From assembly GCA_035629175.1 (NCBI GenBank), contig DASPIL010000066.1, positions 48,338-112,337 on the forward strand: a stretch of DNA of 64,000 bases, in the 5' to 3' direction. Below are positions 53,681 to 63,979 of the stretch, piece after piece. The number at the start of each line of letters is the position of its first letter. The first letter of the stretch is position 1. This DNA is from Verrucomicrobiia bacterium (GTDB lineage Bacteria > Verrucomicrobiota > Verrucomicrobiia > Limisphaerales > DASXHY01). A model generated the notes under the pieces. The model did no database searches and was not told the origin of the DNA. It was given only the letters and a program-made list of their open reading frames with translations. The translations under genes were made by a program, and so were the position numbers.

Positions 53681-54466
53681 TTATTCCAAATCGATCTTCA
53701 AGCCATCCCAGGCAAAATGAACTCCCGCCGGCAGCTCTGCCTGGGCGACGTCGTGATCGTAATCGTGCGTCAGATGCGTGAACCACGTCTGTGCCGCGCC
53801 AATCCTGCGAGCCGCCGTGAGGGCCTCGTCGAGGCACATGTGCGTGGGATGCGGCTTGTAGCGCAAGGCGTCCAGGACTGCCACGTCCGCGCCACGCGCC
53901 GCCTCGAGAGCCGCGGGCGGGATCTCCTTGCAATCGCTGTAGTAGGCCAGCCGCTTGCGCCCGTTTTGCAGAAAAACGTAGCCATTCGTCATCAGGCTTC
54001 CATGCGGCAGGGAAAACGGGTGGATTTCCAAATCGCCCAGCTTGAACGGCCCGTCAACGATGTGCGGTTCAGGCATGAAATATCCCTTGGGCCATGGACC
54101 GTCGTGGAACGCATACAGGAAAACTCGTTTCAACACGTCCATCGTCTGCTGGTTTGCATAGATCGGCAGCGGCACACCGCCGCGCAGATCACAAAATCTC
54201 CGGCAATCGTCCAGTCCCATCATGTGGTCGGCATGCGGATGCGTGAACACAACGGCGTCGAGCCACCCAATCTTCTCCCGCAGGCATTGAATGCGAAATT
54301 CCGGGGGAGTGTCCACGACCAGCTTTACGTGCTCGGTGGCCACGTAAATGGCGGGGCGTGTTCGATGATTCTTCGGGTTTGCGAGAAACTCCGGCGGGTA
54401 ATCAAGCCCGATGATGGGCACGCCCTGCGACGTTCCCGAGCCGAGGAAAGTGAACGAGAAAGCCAT
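53681..54466 (-). CDS. MBL-fold metal-dependent hydrolase (PhnP-like)
   Basis: The 261-residue protein begins with [13 protein letters not shown] and has the metal-binding HPHADH (His76, His78, Asp80, His81), LPHGSL and THLTHDYDH. This is the PhnP/RNase Z-related branch that hydrolyses cyclic phosphodiesters or similar esters; no phn gene is near. I chose the ATG at 54466 because the fold starts there. It is divergent from recN with 166 bases between. Confidence 0.9.
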   Translation of the reverse strand: MAFSFTFLGSGTSQGVPIIGLDYPPEFLANPKNHRTRPAIYVATEHVKLVVDTPPEFRIQCLREKIGWLDAVVFTHPHADHMMGLDDCRRFCDLRGGVPLPIYANQQTMDVLKRVFLYAFHDGPWPKGYFMPEPHIVDGPFKLGDLEIHPFSLPHGSLMTNGYVFLQNGRKRLAYYSDCKEIPPAALEAARGADVAVLDALRYKPHPTHMCLDEALTAARRIGAAQTWFTHLTHDYDHDVAQAELPAGVHFAWDGLKIDLE

Positions 54467-54632
54467 GGTCAACGGAGCTCGTCGAACACACAGCAACGTT
54501 CATGTCGTCCCCGAGCGGAATGGGTTGAGTAAATGCGTGCCGAATCCAGGAGTTCGCCGCCCCGCGGCTTTTTCAAATTCTCTTTGCTCAACAAGTTCAT
54601 ATTGGCTCAAACTCAATTCAGCGACTCTAGCC

Positions 54633-56327
54633 ATGTTAACTGTGCTGCGCATTAAAAACCTCGCCCTGGTGGCGGATCTCACGCTGGAACTGCAGCCCGG
54701 CTACAACGTGATCACGGGCGAGACTGGCGCAGGCAAATCAATCATCATCGGCGCCCTCAATCTCGTCCTCGGCCAGCGCGCCGATCGAACGCTCATCCGC
54801 AGCGGCAGCGACAGTTGTTCGGTCGAAGCCGTGTTCGATGTCCGCGGCTTGAAATCCCCGCTTGCCCAGTTTCTCTCCGACAACGGCCTGGAGCCTTGCG
54901 ACGACGAGCAACTCGTGCTGAAACGAACCTTCAGCGCCGCGGGATCGAACCGCCAGTTTGTCAACGGTTCACCCGCCACGTTGAGCGCCCTCGCTGGAAT
55001 TGGAGAATGGCTCGTCGACATGCACGGCCCGCATGATCACCAATCGCTGCTGCATCCTTCGAACCAGTTGCGGATACTCGACGCCTTTGGCGGGCTTGCT
55101 GCAGATCGCGCTGCGTTCGCCGAGCTCGTCACACGTCGTGCAACGATCGAGAATGCCAAGGCATCCTTGATTGTTGACGAACGCACATACGCGCAACAAC
55201 TCGATCTCCTGCGATTCCAGGCGAACGAGATTTCAGCGGCGCGGCTGCAGCCGGGTGACGACGTCTCGATCGAGGAAGAATACCAGCGCGCCAGCAACGC
55301 CGCGCGATTGCTGCAACTCACCCAGGCCGCGCTGGATGTGCTGGCCGAGAACGAGGATTCATTGCTGACGCAGGCCGGCGCCGTCGGACGTACGCTGAAC
55401 GAGCTCCAACGGGTCGATTCCGCCGCATCCTCGCTTGTGGCACAGCACGAAGCGGCTGTCGGTTCGTTGCACGAGCTGCAGGCGGAATTATCGCACTACC
55501 TGGATAAACTCGACCTTGACCCTGAACGGCTGCAGCAGCTCGAGGAACGCATCAACCTGCTGCACTCGCTCAAGCGGAAATATGGCGGGAGCGTGGCTGA
55601 TGTGATTGCGTTCGGCCACGAGGCTGCCCAGAAGCTTCGAACGTTGGAACAACGCGATGAGGAACTCGCGCGATTGAATGCCCAGTTGGAGAAACTGGAT
55701 GCGGAACTTGCAAAAGCCGGCAACGCCTTGTCTGCGAAGCGCCGCAGCGTCATTCCAAAATTGAGCAAAGCCGTAAGCCAGCAGTTGAGCGATCTCGGAT
55801 TCAAGCAAAGCCGCTTGAACGTGGCTCTCACGGGCGATGCCGCCGCGGGCAGGATCGCGGCGGGAACGATGCGCTGGAAATCCGACGGATTGGACGAGAT
55901 CGAATTTCAATTCGCGCCGAATCCCGGCGAGCCCGCCAAGCCGCTGCGCGCGATCGCGTCGTCGGGCGAACTCGCGCGCGTCATGCTCGCGCTGAAAACC
56001 GTGCTGGCGGCGGAAGACGAAATTCCCGTGCTCGTGTTTGACGAGGTGGATGCGAACGTGGGCGGGGAGACGGCGCACGTTGTCGGCGACAAGATGCGGC
56101 AGATCGCGAAAAAACGTCAGGTTCTTTGCATCACGCATCTCCCGCAGGTGGCCGCGACTGCGGCGGCGCATTACGTGGTGAGCAAGCAGACAAGGGACGG
56201 CCGCACGATTTCTGAGATCCGGTCGCTGGAGAAAAAGGAACGTGTGGCGGAGTTGTCGCGAATGCTGGGCGGCCAAACCGACGCGGCCCGCAAACATGCT
56301 GAAGCGTTGTTGCGGGAAAGTCATTAA
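54633..56327 (+). CDS. recN: DNA repair protein RecN
   Basis: The 564-residue protein is an SMC-like ATPase: Walker A GETGAGKS (residues 29-36), a coiled-coil middle (about 160-360) and a C-terminal half with ASSGELARVMLALK and the Walker B VLVFDEVDANVGGE. The final ITHLPQVAATAAAHYVVSK block is diagnostic. RecN acts early in double-strand break repair. The frame is open upstream to 54411 over the MBL gene, but MLTVLRIKNLALV at 54633 is the family start. Confidence 0.95.
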   Translation: MLTVLRIKNLALVADLTLELQPGYNVITGETGAGKSIIIGALNLVLGQRADRTLIRSGSDSCSVEAVFDVRGLKSPLAQFLSDNGLEPCDDEQLVLKRTFSAAGSNRQFVNGSPATLSALAGIGEWLVDMHGPHDHQSLLHPSNQLRILDAFGGLAADRAAFAELVTRRATIENAKASLIVDERTYAQQLDLLRFQANEISAARLQPGDDVSIEEEYQRASNAARLLQLTQAALDVLAENEDSLLTQAGAVGRTLNELQRVDSAASSLVAQHEAAVGSLHELQAELSHYLDKLDLDPERLQQLEERINLLHSLKRKYGGSVADVIAFGHEAAQKLRTLEQRDEELARLNAQLEKLDAELAKAGNALSAKRRSVIPKLSKAVSQQLSDLGFKQSRLNVALTGDAAAGRIAAGTMRWKSDGLDEIEFQFAPNPGEPAKPLRAIASSGELARVMLALKTVLAAEDEIPVLVFDEVDANVGGETAHVVGDKMRQIAKKRQVLCITHLPQVAATAAAHYVVSKQTRDGRTISEIRSLEKKERVAELSRMLGGQTDAARKHAEALLRESH

Positions 56328-56462
56328 TCCACCGTCCACCATGGACAACGGACAGTGATCCGCCACAAAGAATTCAAGGACGATCGCTGTATCTGTTTGA
56401 CACAGTGCGGTTTAGCAACATCCTACACGCAACCACTCCACTGAAGCCGTTGTATTTTGAAC

Positions 56463-58484
56463 ATGGGCGTTGTATGGATGCGAATGTCAGCGATGCTGAC
56501 GCTGCTGAGTCTCAATCACTTCTCCACGGCGCTGTCCGCTGAACCCGCAGGATCACCGGAACAGGGCAGTATCACCGCTTACAAGCGGATGAGCCTTGAA
56601 GAGTTGATGAACATGGACGTCACCTCCGTCTCGAGGAGGGCTGAACCTTACACACACGCACCGGCCGCGATCCAGGTCGTGACAAGCGAGGATATCCGCC
56701 GTTCCGGCGCGACGAGCATTCCCGAGGCATTGCGTCTCGCGGATAATCTTCATGTCGCCCAGAAAAACGCCCACGACTGGGCAATCAGCGCCCGCGGATT
56801 CAACACCGAGCTCGCCAACAAGATGTTGGTGTTGATCGACGGCCGCGCCGTCTACACCCCGCTCTTCTCCGGCGTCTTCTGGGATCGACAGGATTACCTG
56901 CTCGAGGATCTGGATCGAATCGAAGTGATCAGCGGCCCCGGCGGCACGCTCTGGGGCGCTAACGCGGTGAACGGCGTGATTAATATTATCACCAAAGGTT
57001 CGAAGGAAACGCAGGGCCTCTACATTGAGGGAGGCGGCGGAACCCAGCCCCGCGGATTTGGCGGTGTCCGCTACGGAACGATGATCTCTTCCAATACAGC
57101 GTTGCGCGTGTATGGAAAGTATTTCGATCGCGACAACGAAGAATTCATCGGCGGATCCAAAGCAAATGATTCCTGGTGGATGGGGCAGGGCGGCTTTCGC
57201 GCTGATTCCGAATTTTCAGATGGAAACACATTCACGTTGCAGGGCGATTACTACGGCGGCGAGGAACGGATCACCACCGGCGGGGACGCTGAGGTAAGCG
57301 GCGGGAACATTCTCGGTCGATGGACGCGGCAGTTTTCGGACGAATCCGACATGCGGCTCCAGTTGTACTACGACAAAACCTATCTGTCGCTTCCCGTGCC
57401 TGCATCAGTTGCGAACGGCGTCGAGCTTGCCCCGGCGGGAACGCTTGTGGACACACTCGATACATACGACATCGATTTCCAGCATCGCTTTTCCGTATTG
57501 GAACGAAACCGCCTGGTGTGGGGGATTGGGTATCGCTTCACCCACAACGAGGCCGACAACGCGCCTGCACTGGCTTTTCTCCCTGCAGAGTTGGAGCGCA
57601 GTTTGTTCAGTGGATTTATTCAGGACGAAATTCGGGTGCTGGAAAACGTTTTCATCACTTTGGGGACGAAGATCGAGCACAACGATTACACGGGATTCGA
57701 GTTCGAACCCAACGTTCGCGCGCAGTGGAACGTCGCATCCAACCACATGATCTGGGCGGCGGTTTCGCGCGCGGTTCGCACCCCTTCGCGTGTGGAACGG
57801 CACGAACGGCTTCCCACGCCAAACCTGTCGCCGGTCATCGAGAACCTCCTGGTCGGCAACGGCGGCTTCGATTCTGAGTCGGTTCTCGCGTATGAAATTG
57901 GCTACAGGTCGCAGCTGCATCCGCGGTTGTTCACGTCTGTGTCGGCGTTCTACAACGACTACGACGATCTGCGCAGCACGAGTCCGAGTCCGCCGCCTGC
58001 ACCGCTTGGCTTCCCCTTCATGTTCCGCAACGATCTGGAGGGCGAGACGTATGGGGTTGAGTTCAGCCTGACGTATCAAGTTCTGGATTGGTGGCGCGTT
58101 CGCGGCGGCTACACATTTCTGGGTGAGGACATTCGGCTCAAGGATGGGCGGGTGGACATCAACAACGCGCTCAACGAAACGGCTGATTCGCGGCATCGGT
58201 GGTCGCTGCGATCGTCGATGGATTTTGGGCACGACGTTGAACTGGATGCTGGCCTGCGGTGGGTGGACACCTTGCGTTTCAACAACAACGGAACGGCGGG
58301 TGAGGTCTCAGATTACCTGGAACTGGAAGTGCGTCTTGCTTGGCGGCCGACCGAGCATCTGGAGCTTTCGATTGCTGGCCAGAATCTTTTACATGAGCGG
58401 CACGCCGAGTATGCGACATCAAATCCAGCTGCCCGCGAAGAAATCACCCGGAGCATCTACGCGAAGGTAGCATTGGACTTCTGA
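56463..58484 (+). CDS. TonB-dependent outer-membrane receptor
   Basis: The 673-residue protein has a signal region, then a short segment LEELMNMDVTSVSRR that serves as the TonB box area. A plug domain follows (about 60-170: PAAIQVVTSEDIRRSG, ARGFNTELANKMLVLIDGR, DLDRIEVISGPGGTLWGANAVNGVINIIT), then a 22-strand-type beta-barrel ending in F (IYAKVALDF). The pattern resembles siderophore or vitamin receptors, but the ligand is unknown. A TTG two codons upstream could also be used. Its last 28 bases are duplicated downstream as part of a 375-bp repeat. Confidence 0.92.
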   Translation: MGVVWMRMSAMLTLLSLNHFSTALSAEPAGSPEQGSITAYKRMSLEELMNMDVTSVSRRAEPYTHAPAAIQVVTSEDIRRSGATSIPEALRLADNLHVAQKNAHDWAISARGFNTELANKMLVLIDGRAVYTPLFSGVFWDRQDYLLEDLDRIEVISGPGGTLWGANAVNGVINIITKGSKETQGLYIEGGGGTQPRGFGGVRYGTMISSNTALRVYGKYFDRDNEEFIGGSKANDSWWMGQGGFRADSEFSDGNTFTLQGDYYGGEERITTGGDAEVSGGNILGRWTRQFSDESDMRLQLYYDKTYLSLPVPASVANGVELAPAGTLVDTLDTYDIDFQHRFSVLERNRLVWGIGYRFTHNEADNAPALAFLPAELERSLFSGFIQDEIRVLENVFITLGTKIEHNDYTGFEFEPNVRAQWNVASNHMIWAAVSRAVRTPSRVERHERLPTPNLSPVIENLLVGNGGFDSESVLAYEIGYRSQLHPRLFTSVSAFYNDYDDLRSTSPSPPPAPLGFPFMFRNDLEGETYGVEFSLTYQVLDWWRVRGGYTFLGEDIRLKDGRVDINNALNETADSRHRWSLRSSMDFGHDVELDAGLRWVDTLRFNNNGTAGEVSDYLELEVRLAWRPTEHLELSIAGQNLLHERHAEYATSNPAAREEITRSIYAKVALDF

Positions 58485-58833
58485 CCAGCGATACGACCCG
58501 CCACATCGGGGAGGGCATTGGGCATTAACGCCAGCGCGAATGGCAAGAGAGGCAGAGAAGGCACGAAGCGCAAAACGGGAGAACCACGAAAAACACGAAC
58601 CACACGAAAAAGGCGACGTCAGGAACCTCACGCTAACGGGGCAAGGGTCGCGAAGGTGGCAGAGAAGACAAGAAGACCTCTTGTGTCACCGTTTTGCCGT
58701 TTCAGTGTTTTCCCGCCGAGTCAACCGTCAGACCCAGCAGTCGGCGCGTATGGACGCTTGGAGTCCAGCCTTCAGGCTGTTTTCCGGACACCCTGAAGGG
58801 TGCACACCCAGCGCATGGTGTCCACGCTTTAGC
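58457..58833 (+). repeat. ~377-bp direct repeat, copy 1
   Basis: This stretch begins inside the 3' end of the receptor gene (CTACGCGAAGG) and continues through non-coding sequence with several small hairpins. These are GCC-TTCA-GGC, CACCCT-GA-AGGGTG and, at the edge, ACGCTTTAGCGT. It is nearly identical to 59152-59526. It also contains the CACGAAAAACACGAACCACACG motif family that recurs in shorter form near 35180. No gene is visible in it. Confidence 0.85.
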
Positions 58834-58876
58834 GTGTCCCAATCTCACACCTCCGCAGCGTTCCCTAAACGAGTGG

Positions 58877-59144
58877 CTTCTCTGGTGTCGCCACGGCAAG
58901 TAGCTGGGGAGAAAGCCTTGCTACAATTTGAATACCGAAACTTGGCCCATGGCGCGATTTTTGATGCCGCTTATTGATGCATACGGTTTCATCTGAGTTC
59001 GGAAATGCCCGGTGTCTGCAAGAGATTCGCCCTCGTATGGACTCGAAAACACCGCTGAAAAATCGCTCCATGGACCAAATTCTGAACAGAATCCATCGTA
59101 AGAATCTGATTCGCAGAATCTTGCTGTGGCGACACCAGAAGAAG
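58877..59144. mobile_element. ~268-bp inverted-repeat element, MITE-like
   Basis: The ends are near-perfect inverted repeats of about 24 bases (left CTTCTCTGGTGTCGCCAC then GGCAAG; right is the complement with one extra T and one mismatch). A second internal pair (around CCATGGCGCGATTTTT at 58949 and its partner ending near 59073) gives a long imperfect hairpin overall. There is no coding potential. It lies exactly between two ~375-bp direct repeats. It could be a non-autonomous transposon or a structured RNA; a target-site duplication is not apparent. Confidence 0.6.
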
Positions 59145-59151
59145 AAATGTC

Positions 59152-59526
59152 CTACGCGAAGGTAGCATTGGACTTCTGACCAGCGATACGACCCGCCACA
59201 TGGAGGAAGGCATTGGGCATTAACGCCAGCGAATGGCAAGAGAGCCGGAGAGAAGGCACGAAGCATAAAACGGAGAACCACGAAAAACACGAACCACACG
59301 AAAAAGGCGACGTCAGGAACCTCACGCTAACGGGGCAAGGGTCGCGAAGGTGGCAGAGAACACAAGAAGACCTCTTGTGTCACCGTTTTGCCGTTCAGTG
59401 TTTTCCCGCCGAGTCAACCGTCAGACCCAGCAGTCGGCGCATATGGATGCTTGGAGTCCAGCCTTCAGGCTGTTTTTCGGACACCCTGAAGGGTGCACAC
59501 CCAGCGTACGGTGTCCACGCTTTAGC
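59152..59526 (+). repeat. ~375-bp direct repeat, copy 2
   Basis: This is a near-identical copy of 58457-58833, 695 bases downstream, with scattered substitutions and a few small indels. It starts with the terminal codons and stop of the TonB receptor gene, so the copy arose from the receptor's 3' end rather than the reverse. The 134 bases that follow, up to the hsdR stop, show nothing recognisable. Confidence 0.85.
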
Positions 59527-59660
59527 CCGACTTCCGCTATTCGGGTATGTGTGAACTCGCTGAAATGCGCCATTGAAGAACGGCATCGAACGGCGTGAGA
59601 TCGGTAAAAACCCGATAAACACTCCAACAATCAGGACTGCCTCGTTTTCCGCACGGTAAC

Positions 59661-61990
59661 TCAAGCGGCTGTATAAACACTCGCCTCGCGCTCGGGATAG
59701 CTCTCGTAAATGTGCTCGAAGAGGGCGGAGCACTTTTGCTGGTAGAGCGGCTTGTCGTAGGCGCGTGGCAGTCCGGTATCGAGCACGTCCTCGATGGCGA
59801 GCTTCAGCTGAGATCGCGCGGATGACTTCTGACGCCAGTTGAGCACCAGCAAAGACTTCAACCGGTTCAGCAGTTCGCGGGAAACCTTCTTCACCTCGGC
59901 ACGTTCCTCGGCGCTCAGGTCCGGGGCTGGACGCGTGAGGATGTCGAAGATGACCAGTTCCTCTTCGCTCATGTTCTCGCGCACATGGCGTTGCTGTTCA
60001 TCCGTCAGACTGCGGCTCAATTTGAGCAATTCCTCGAACAACTGTTCGATGTTGCGGCTGCCGGCATTGTAGGACTCGATTAATTCTTCAAACTTTTCGG
60101 CGAAATTGGCGCGCGTCTGATTCAGGCGAATCAATTTTTCCAACATTGCCCTTATCGCCGCCTTCAAAACTTCAAGGTCCGTGTTCTTGTGTTTGGATTC
60201 CTTGAAGCGCCGCGCGAGCGCCTCGAAATCAATCTTCGACAGGTCCATCACCGGAGCGGGCTTCTCGGGCATGTCCACGCCCCTGATTGAGGCATCAAGC
60301 AACTTGGCAATGTCGCCCAGAACCGCGGTAATGTCCGCCGGGTTCGGGTTCTGCTTCGCGCGGATGGCATCGGCAATGGCATTGAGGCAGGTGACGCGCG
60401 CCGCAAACTCCAGCGCCGCCGGATCGGGCTTCACTGCGCTGTAAAGCGTGTTCACGATGCGCTCGTGACCGAAGAACTTCCGCCGCAATGGGTCGGGTGA
60501 AATCAACGCGTTGACCGCGTCGTCAATCCGCTGCAAACGCTCCATGCAACCTGAAGCGAGTTGTTCGATGGCCGGAAGAATCACCTGGTGCGTTGCGCAG
60601 AATGCGGTCGCGTCATCCACCGCTTTGCGCAGGTCTGCGACCAGCTTCGCTTTGTTGCGCACCGGATTCCTGCCACCCTTGCCAGCGCCGTAAATGGCGA
60701 GCGCCTTTTCCAGCGACGCGAAGACGTTCGCGTAATCCACGATCATGCCGCTGTGCTTGCCGGGAAAGACCCGGTTCGCCCGGGCGATGGTCTGCATCAA
60801 TGTGTGATTCCGCATCGGCTTGTCGAGATACACGGCCGAACAACTTGGCGCGTCGAAACCGGTCAGCCACATCGCACAAACAAAAACGAGCCGCAGCGGG
60901 TCTTCAGGGTCCTTAAACTTCTCGTCCAGCGGCGGCTGGGAGTCATTCATTCTCTGGCGATGCGGAACGATGTTCAAACCGTGTTTTCGCATCTGCTCAA
61001 TTTCGTTCTGACCAGGGGAAACAATCAGCGCCATGTCCGTTGAATCCAGCACTTCGAGCTGACGCTGAAATTCTTGAATCTTCTGAGGATCGTAGGTGCC
61101 GAAGCGTGTTAGCCCCGTTTTCGAGGCCTTCGGATATACCGTCAGCTTCTGAATCTCCTTCCGCACCCGCTCGCGTTCTGCTGCCCAATGCTTCTGCACC
61201 TTGTCGTGCATTTTGAGCGCGGTGGCCTTGTCAATGGACACCACGATCGCCTTGCCGATGAAGCCGCGCCCGAGGAAATGCCGCACGATGTCCTGGGCCA
61301 CCGTCTCCAGCCGGTCATCGCGCGTGAGGATGTGGTATTGCTTGCTCAATTCTCGTTCGAGCTTCGCCTCCTGCTCTGGGTCGAGTTCCGCCGCCTCAAT
61401 AAGGTTGTAGATGTCCTCGTTCAGGTCCGGGTTCACGAGCTGCAACTCCGGCGTGCGGTTCTCGTAGAAGAGCGGCACGGTCGCGCCGTCCTCGACCGAT
61501 TGCTGGAAGTCGTAGATGGAAACGTAATCACCGAACACCTCTTTGGTGCGTTCCTCACCGGCGATGAGCGGCGTGCCCGTGAAGGCGAGAAACATTGCCT
61601 TGGGCAAGGCCGCGCGCATGTTCAACGCCAGCGTGTCGTATTGACTGCGATGCGCTTCGTCCGTCAAAACTATGACATCCGAACGCTCATTCAGCATCTC
61701 TGCTGAACCGAACTTTTGAATCAGCGTGAACACATACCGTTCGTTACCCCGCAACAGAGCCTTCAAATGCTCCCGGCTTTCCGCATGGCAAAGTGCCGCG
61801 TCCGAGACCGCACCCGTAGCGGCGAACGTCTTGGCGATCTGGTCGTCCAGTTCCACGCGGTCGGTCACGACCACGAACGTCCAGTTGCCCGCCACCTTGC
61901 GCAGCACCTTCTGCGCGAAGAACACCATCGAGAAGGATTTCCCCGAACCTTGGGTATGCCAGAAGACACCCACGCCGTTCGGATGTAGCG
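59661..61990 (-). pseudogene. hsdR: 5'-truncated type I restriction subunit HsdR
   Basis: About 775 codons of HsdR remain. The motor begins with motif I in [10 protein letters not shown] (Walker A), then [13 protein letters not shown], the DEAH box in [17 protein letters not shown], and further on [14 protein letters not shown] and the helical C-terminus. The N-terminal PD-(D/E)xK nuclease region of several hundred residues is absent. Homology stops only about 8 codons before motif I, where REP-like hairpins and then the intron begin. The frame stays open by chance up to 62591. Without the nuclease domain it cannot restrict; hsdM and hsdS are not in the window. Confidence 0.85.
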
Positions 61991-62131
61991 GCGGCCTTCC
62001 CAGCCTGCCGTAGAGCCGGGCATCCTGCCCGGCGGCGTCCGCGTTCGATAGTGCCAGCGCGTTGGATTGTTCGACGACCTTTCCGGGTGGCAAGATGCCA
62101 CCCTCTACGGCAGGCAGGATGCCTGCCGCCA
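61985..62131. repeat. Block of REP-like hairpins
   Basis: Three perfect 8-bp hairpins stand in a row: GCCGGGCA/TGCCCGGC (62015-62033), GGGTGGCA/TGCCACCC (62085-62103) and GGCAGGCA/TGCCTGCC (62109-62127). All share a CATCCTGCC/GGATGCC theme. The block separates the remains of hsdR from the intron's first base at 62132. The intron therefore sits 4 bases after the last hairpin. Confidence 0.8.
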
Positions 62132-62578
62132 GTGCGCTTGGGATACAACGCACATCGCAGGGTGAGAGTCCCTGTCTGGCGGCGCTTCCCGCCAGAGACT
62201 GAAGGTAACTGCGGTTCAGAAATGAACCGTGGAGAGCAACTGGAAGTAAACGGATAGTCCGTAGAGCAGAGGGACAATAGAGTTCCTCGACACAAACTCG
62301 ATTCGGCTTCATGCGATTGACGAGACTGCTAGCAACGAACGAAGTCCAAAGAACCGCCGATAGCCGACAAGGCGAATCGGGGGCCAAGCCCGCCCGGATC
62401 AGGAAGCATTGCCGGAAGACGGGGGCGCATGGGGTGGTTGGAGACGGAATGTCCAGAAGCGTGCGTTGGGTAACCAAGGAGAACTGCGCCGGCGGGAGTG
62501 GCGCAGAAGTCAGAGTCCCCGTAGTAGCGACGAAGCGGCTAATCACCGTGGAGCAAAGGGGGGCAGGAAGGTGGAAGC

Positions 62579-63979
62579 GTGAGTGACACACCCAAGCAAC
62601 TAAACCTGCCGGGAGTGCCAGAGGCTAAACAAGGCAGAGAGGTCCCGGAGAAATGGGGATGGACCGAAGCAAGCGTGTGGAACGAACGCATGTTGGCAAC
62701 CCTCGAAAGAGGAATCAAAGGAGGCAAATGGTTCAGCCTGATAGATAAGGTCTGGAAAACGGAAAACCTGCAGAGCGCGGCGGTGAAAGTCGCCAAGGGC
62801 AAAAGCCGAAAGAAACCTGATGGCCGCAAGTGCCACGAGTATCTTGAGCGATGCCCCAAGCGACTGCCCGAGCTGCAGGAACTGCTCAAAACCAACCAGT
62901 ACCAGCCACAGCCTGTGCAGAGGGTATGGATTGAGAAACCCGGCAGCACCGAGTTGAGACCGCTGGGCGTGCCCCAGGTCGAAGACCGGGTGGTGCAGAT
63001 GGCTCTGCGCAACGTGCTTGAACCGATATTCGAACACACGTTCGCCGAGCGCAGTTACGGGTTTCGACCGCGGCGAGGAGCAAAGGACGCGTTGAGACAG
63101 ATTCAAAAACTGCTCAACGCGGGCAAACACTGGGTGGTGGACGCCGACATCAAAGGCTACTTCGACAACATTCCGCAGGACAAACTGCTGCAAGCCGTTG
63201 AACAGCATGTCAGCGATGGCAAGGTGCTGGAATTGCTCCAGCGCTTTCTCAAGCAAGGCGTGATGGAAAGCGGCAAAGGGTGGAGTCCAACGGACAGCGG
63301 CACACCGCAAGGGGCAATCATTAGTCCAATGCTGGCCAACATTTATCTGAACCCGCTCGACCATCTGATGGCGGGCAGCGGCTACGAAATGGTGCGCTAC
63401 GCAGACGACTTTGTGATCCTATGCGCAAACCGCGAAGAGGCCGAGGCGGCAATGGGACAAATCAGAGCATGGATGGATGGGGCGGGACTGACGCTGCATC
63501 CGACCAAGACCCGCATAGTGGATGCGACGCAGCGAGGCGGATTCGACTTTCTGGGATACCACTTTGAGCGAGGCTATCGGTGGCCGCGCAAGAAGAGCCT
63601 GGACAAGTTCAAGGACGCCATACGGGCCAAAACCCTGCGGCTGCGAAGCGGATCGATGCGGGAAATCACCGAGGACATCAACCGGACACTGCGAGGCTGG
63701 TTTGCGTATTTCAAGCACGGCCTGCGCAATATCTACCCGCCGCTGGACAGTTGGATACGGCAACGACTGCGCACGATCCTGCGACGGCGGCACAAAGGGA
63801 CGGGACGCGCTCGAGGGCGCGACCATCAACGCTGGCCAAATGTTTACTTCGCGGAACTTGGGCTGATCTCCCTGGCCACAGCCCGAGCCGAAGCGAGCCA
63901 ACTCCGGACAGGAACCACTAAACGGAAAGCCGGATGCGGGAAATCCGCCCGTCCGGTTTGGAGGGAGGGGCGAGGTTAA
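62579..63979 (+). CDS. ltrA: Group II intron reverse transcriptase/maturase
   Basis: The 466-residue protein starts at GTG 62579, behind a GGGGGGCAGGAAGG stretch. It has the RT blocks: [54 protein letters not shown] and the catalytic YADD in [11 protein letters not shown] (near residue 275). A thumb/maturase X domain follows ([34 protein letters not shown]). There is no HNH endonuclease domain. The frame runs on through domain V to a stop at 63979 (ending [17 protein letters not shown]), so the last ~18 residues overlap ribozyme sequence. The enzyme reverse-splices and copies the intron into DNA. Confidence 0.93.
   Translation: MSDTPKQLNLPGVPEAKQGREVPEKWGWTEASVWNERMLATLERGIKGGKWFSLIDKVWKTENLQSAAVKVAKGKSRKKPDGRKCHEYLERCPKRLPELQELLKTNQYQPQPVQRVWIEKPGSTELRPLGVPQVEDRVVQMALRNVLEPIFEHTFAERSYGFRPRRGAKDALRQIQKLLNAGKHWVVDADIKGYFDNIPQDKLLQAVEQHVSDGKVLELLQRFLKQGVMESGKGWSPTDSGTPQGAIISPMLANIYLNPLDHLMAGSGYEMVRYADDFVILCANREEAEAAMGQIRAWMDGAGLTLHPTKTRIVDATQRGGFDFLGYHFERGYRWPRKKSLDKFKDAIRAKTLRLRSGSMREITEDINRTLRGWFAYFKHGLRNIYPPLDSWIRQRLRTILRRRHKGTGRARGRDHQRWPNVYFAELGLISLATARAEASQLRTGTTKRKAGCGKSARPVWREGRG
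63927..63959 (+). ncRNA. Group II intron domain V
   Basis: The 33-base hairpin AAGCCGGATGCGGG-AAAT-CCGCCCGTCCGGTTT has the two-stem form, AGC-type catalytic triad position and GNRA-like loop of domain V. It is the most conserved part of the ribozyme and supports a functional intron RNA. Confidence 0.85.

Noticed and set aside
58540..58977. Possible genes in the repeat region after the TonB receptor
   Set aside because: The frames consist of hairpin repeats and AC-rich strings (KHEPHEKGDVRN-like) copied in both direct repeats; no codon bias, ribosome site or domain.
58457..59526. CRISPR array
   Set aside because: Only two long direct copies exist, with a single spacer-like interval that is itself an inverted repeat; no short regular repeats and no cas genes.
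62140..62591. Treating the open frame above 61990 as the real N-terminus of HsdR
   Set aside because: That part reads through REP-like hairpins and intron leader in reverse and bears no resemblance to the HsdR nuclease domain.
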